Position numbers and translations under genes: made by a program
Assembly (NCBI GenBank): GCA_937880335.1
Contig: CALFLJ010000012.1
Span: forward strand, 1-13,995
Source: an uncultured Succinatimonas sp.
Lineage (GTDB): Bacteria; Pseudomonadota; Gammaproteobacteria; Enterobacterales; Succinivibrionaceae
DNA: 13,995 bases
Direction: 5' to 3'
Shown here: one piece after another, positions 13,189 through 13,995 of the stretch
Layout: every line of letters begins with the position of its first letter
Position numbering within the stretch: position 1 is the first letter of the stretch
Notes under the pieces: model-generated
Told to the model about the DNA's origin: nothing
Seen by the model: only the letters and a program-made list of their open reading frames with translations
Database searches by the model: none

Positions 13189-13995
13189 ATGTCTTTTTTT
13201 TCAAAAATAATTAAAACAGTATTTGTTCTCACATTTTGCTTTACCCAAAATGTGACATCAGCATCTGAGGTGGAATTGTCTGTAGGCTATGAGAATAGTC
13301 CAGAAGGTCCATTTGGTTTGGGCATTCAAAAATGGAAAGAGCTTTTAGAGGAGAAATCTAATGGAAGCATGAGTATTAACAGCTTTTCTTTTTCTCTTTT
13401 AGGATCTAAACAGGAACTTTTAGATCAGATGGTGGCAGGAGAACCAGTATGTACATTGACAGATGGCGCTTTTTTTGCTGATCGAGGGGTAAATGATATG
13501 GGAATTATGTTTGCCCCATATCTTTTTAGCAGCTGGGAGCAGGCCTTTAATTTAAGTAATTCTGACTGGTATAAAAAATTAAGCGATGAAGTACTTAAAA
13601 AATCTCATATAAAAATTATAGCCAGCAATTGGAAATATGGTGCACGCCAAATTCTCACTACTAAACCTTTATATTCTCTAGCCGATTTTAAAGATCTAAA
13701 AATTCGTGTTCCAAATAATATTATTCAGCAAAGAGCTTTTGAGGTCTTAGGAGCAAAACCTGTACCTATGCCTCTTTCTGACGTTTATGATGCTTTAGAG
13801 AAAGGCGAAATTGAGGGCTTAGAAAATCCTTTAAGTGTTCTATATAACGGACAATTTTATGATATAGCAAAATACCTGCTTTTAGATAATCATATTTTAA
13901 ATATGACAAATATCGTGGTGGGGGAAACTTTCTGGAATTCTCTGACAGAGGATCAGCAAAATCTATTAGTCGAAACTTGTAAGGAAGCAGGTAAT
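13189..13995 (+). CDS. dctP: TRAP transporter solute-binding protein (DctP family), 3' end outside window
   Basis: I read 269 codons without a stop to the window edge, about 80% of a typical DctP. A Sec signal peptide ends near TSA-S (cleavage after A25); unlike the left-hand DctP there is no lipobox, so this one should be free in the periplasm. Family marks are NWKYGARQILTTKPLYSL (147-164), LKIRVPNN with the carboxylate-binding Arg at 173, GAKPVPMPLSDVYDALEKG (188-206) and EGLENP (209-214) carrying the ligand-region Asn 213. A GAGG ribosome site lies 8 nt before the ATG. The two DctP proteins are diverged across their length, so different ligands are likely. The 160-bp gap after the sigma-54 activator has no clear terminator and no -24/-12 element. 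Permease genes presumably follow outside. Confidence 0.92.
   Translation, partial: MSFFSKIIKTVFVLTFCFTQNVTSASEVELSVGYENSPEGPFGLGIQKWKELLEEKSNGSMSINSFSFSLLGSKQELLDQMVAGEPVCTLTDGAFFADRGVNDMGIMFAPYLFSSWEQAFNLSNSDWYKKLSDEVLKKSHIKIIASNWKYGARQILTTKPLYSLADFKDLKIRVPNNIIQQRAFEVLGAKPVPMPLSDVYDALEKGEIEGLENPLSVLYNGQFYDIAKYLLLDNHILNMTNIVVGETFWNSLTEDQQNLLVETCKEAGN

Noticed and set aside
1..13995. CRISPR arrays, insertion sequences, tRNA/rRNA genes, phage or integron features
   Set aside because: No regularly spaced repeats, transposase or integrase frames, CCA-ended cloverleaf sequences or rRNA stretches were seen on either strand.

Overview
The window is AT-rich DNA from a Gram-negative bacterium, most likely a gammaproteobacterium. 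The evidence is an E. coli-length AsnS (466 aa), a uronate isomerase that reads like E. coli UxaC from its first residues, lipoproteins with a Gram-negative envelope style, two TRAP transport loci and a PrpR-type sigma-54 activator. The combination of low GC, TRAP-fed sugar-acid catabolism and very AT-rich spacers would suit an anaerobic gut or rumen lineage such as Succinivibrionaceae. That placement is inference.

Layout. (1) 1-4020, minus strand: a catabolic operon dctP-dctQ-dctM-uxaC, read right to left. It encodes a tripartite TRAP transporter followed by glucuronate/galacturonate isomerase, which is cut by the window edge. Its promoter region holds a TATAAT box, an inverted repeat over the -35/-10 spacer and two copies of ACTAGTATAC 30 bp apart, which look like operators for a GntR-type uronate repressor. 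Hairpins sit between dctQ and dctM and between dctM and uxaC. (2) 4021-4415: extremely AT-rich spacer ending in the asnS terminator hairpin. (3) 4416-6813, minus: an LEA14-like lipoprotein, a two-TM membrane protein and asnS, apparently one operon. (4) 6895-8061, minus: two abutting genes for paralogous exported proteins, the first a lipoprotein and the second starting with TTG directly after the first one's stop codon. (5) 8062-8525: a 464-bp divergent spacer whose right half can fold into a multi-stem leader RNA with mutually exclusive pairings and a T-run just before the next gene. (6) 8526-9524, plus: a BASS-family sodium symporter with all known Na+-site residues. (7) 9525-10005: two convergent terminators and AT-rich sequence. 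(8) 10006-10455, minus: an OhrR-like MarR regulator lacking the peroxide-sensing cysteine, with two tandem palindromes in front of it. (9) 10456-11183: AT-rich spacer with a candidate 34-aa membrane peptide. (10) 11184-13995, plus: a PrpR_N/AAA+/Fis sigma-54 activator followed by a second TRAP solute-binding protein, cut by the right edge.

How it fits together. The left operon imports and isomerises a hexuronate, so transporter specificity can be inferred from uxaC. The right end looks like the start of a second TRAP locus, perhaps controlled by the adjacent activator, but no -24/-12 promoter is visible between them. The middle is housekeeping (asnS) plus envelope proteins of unknown role. 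The least explained parts are the structured leader before the BASS transporter, the cysteine-less OhrR homologue with its double palindrome, and the paired exported proteins.
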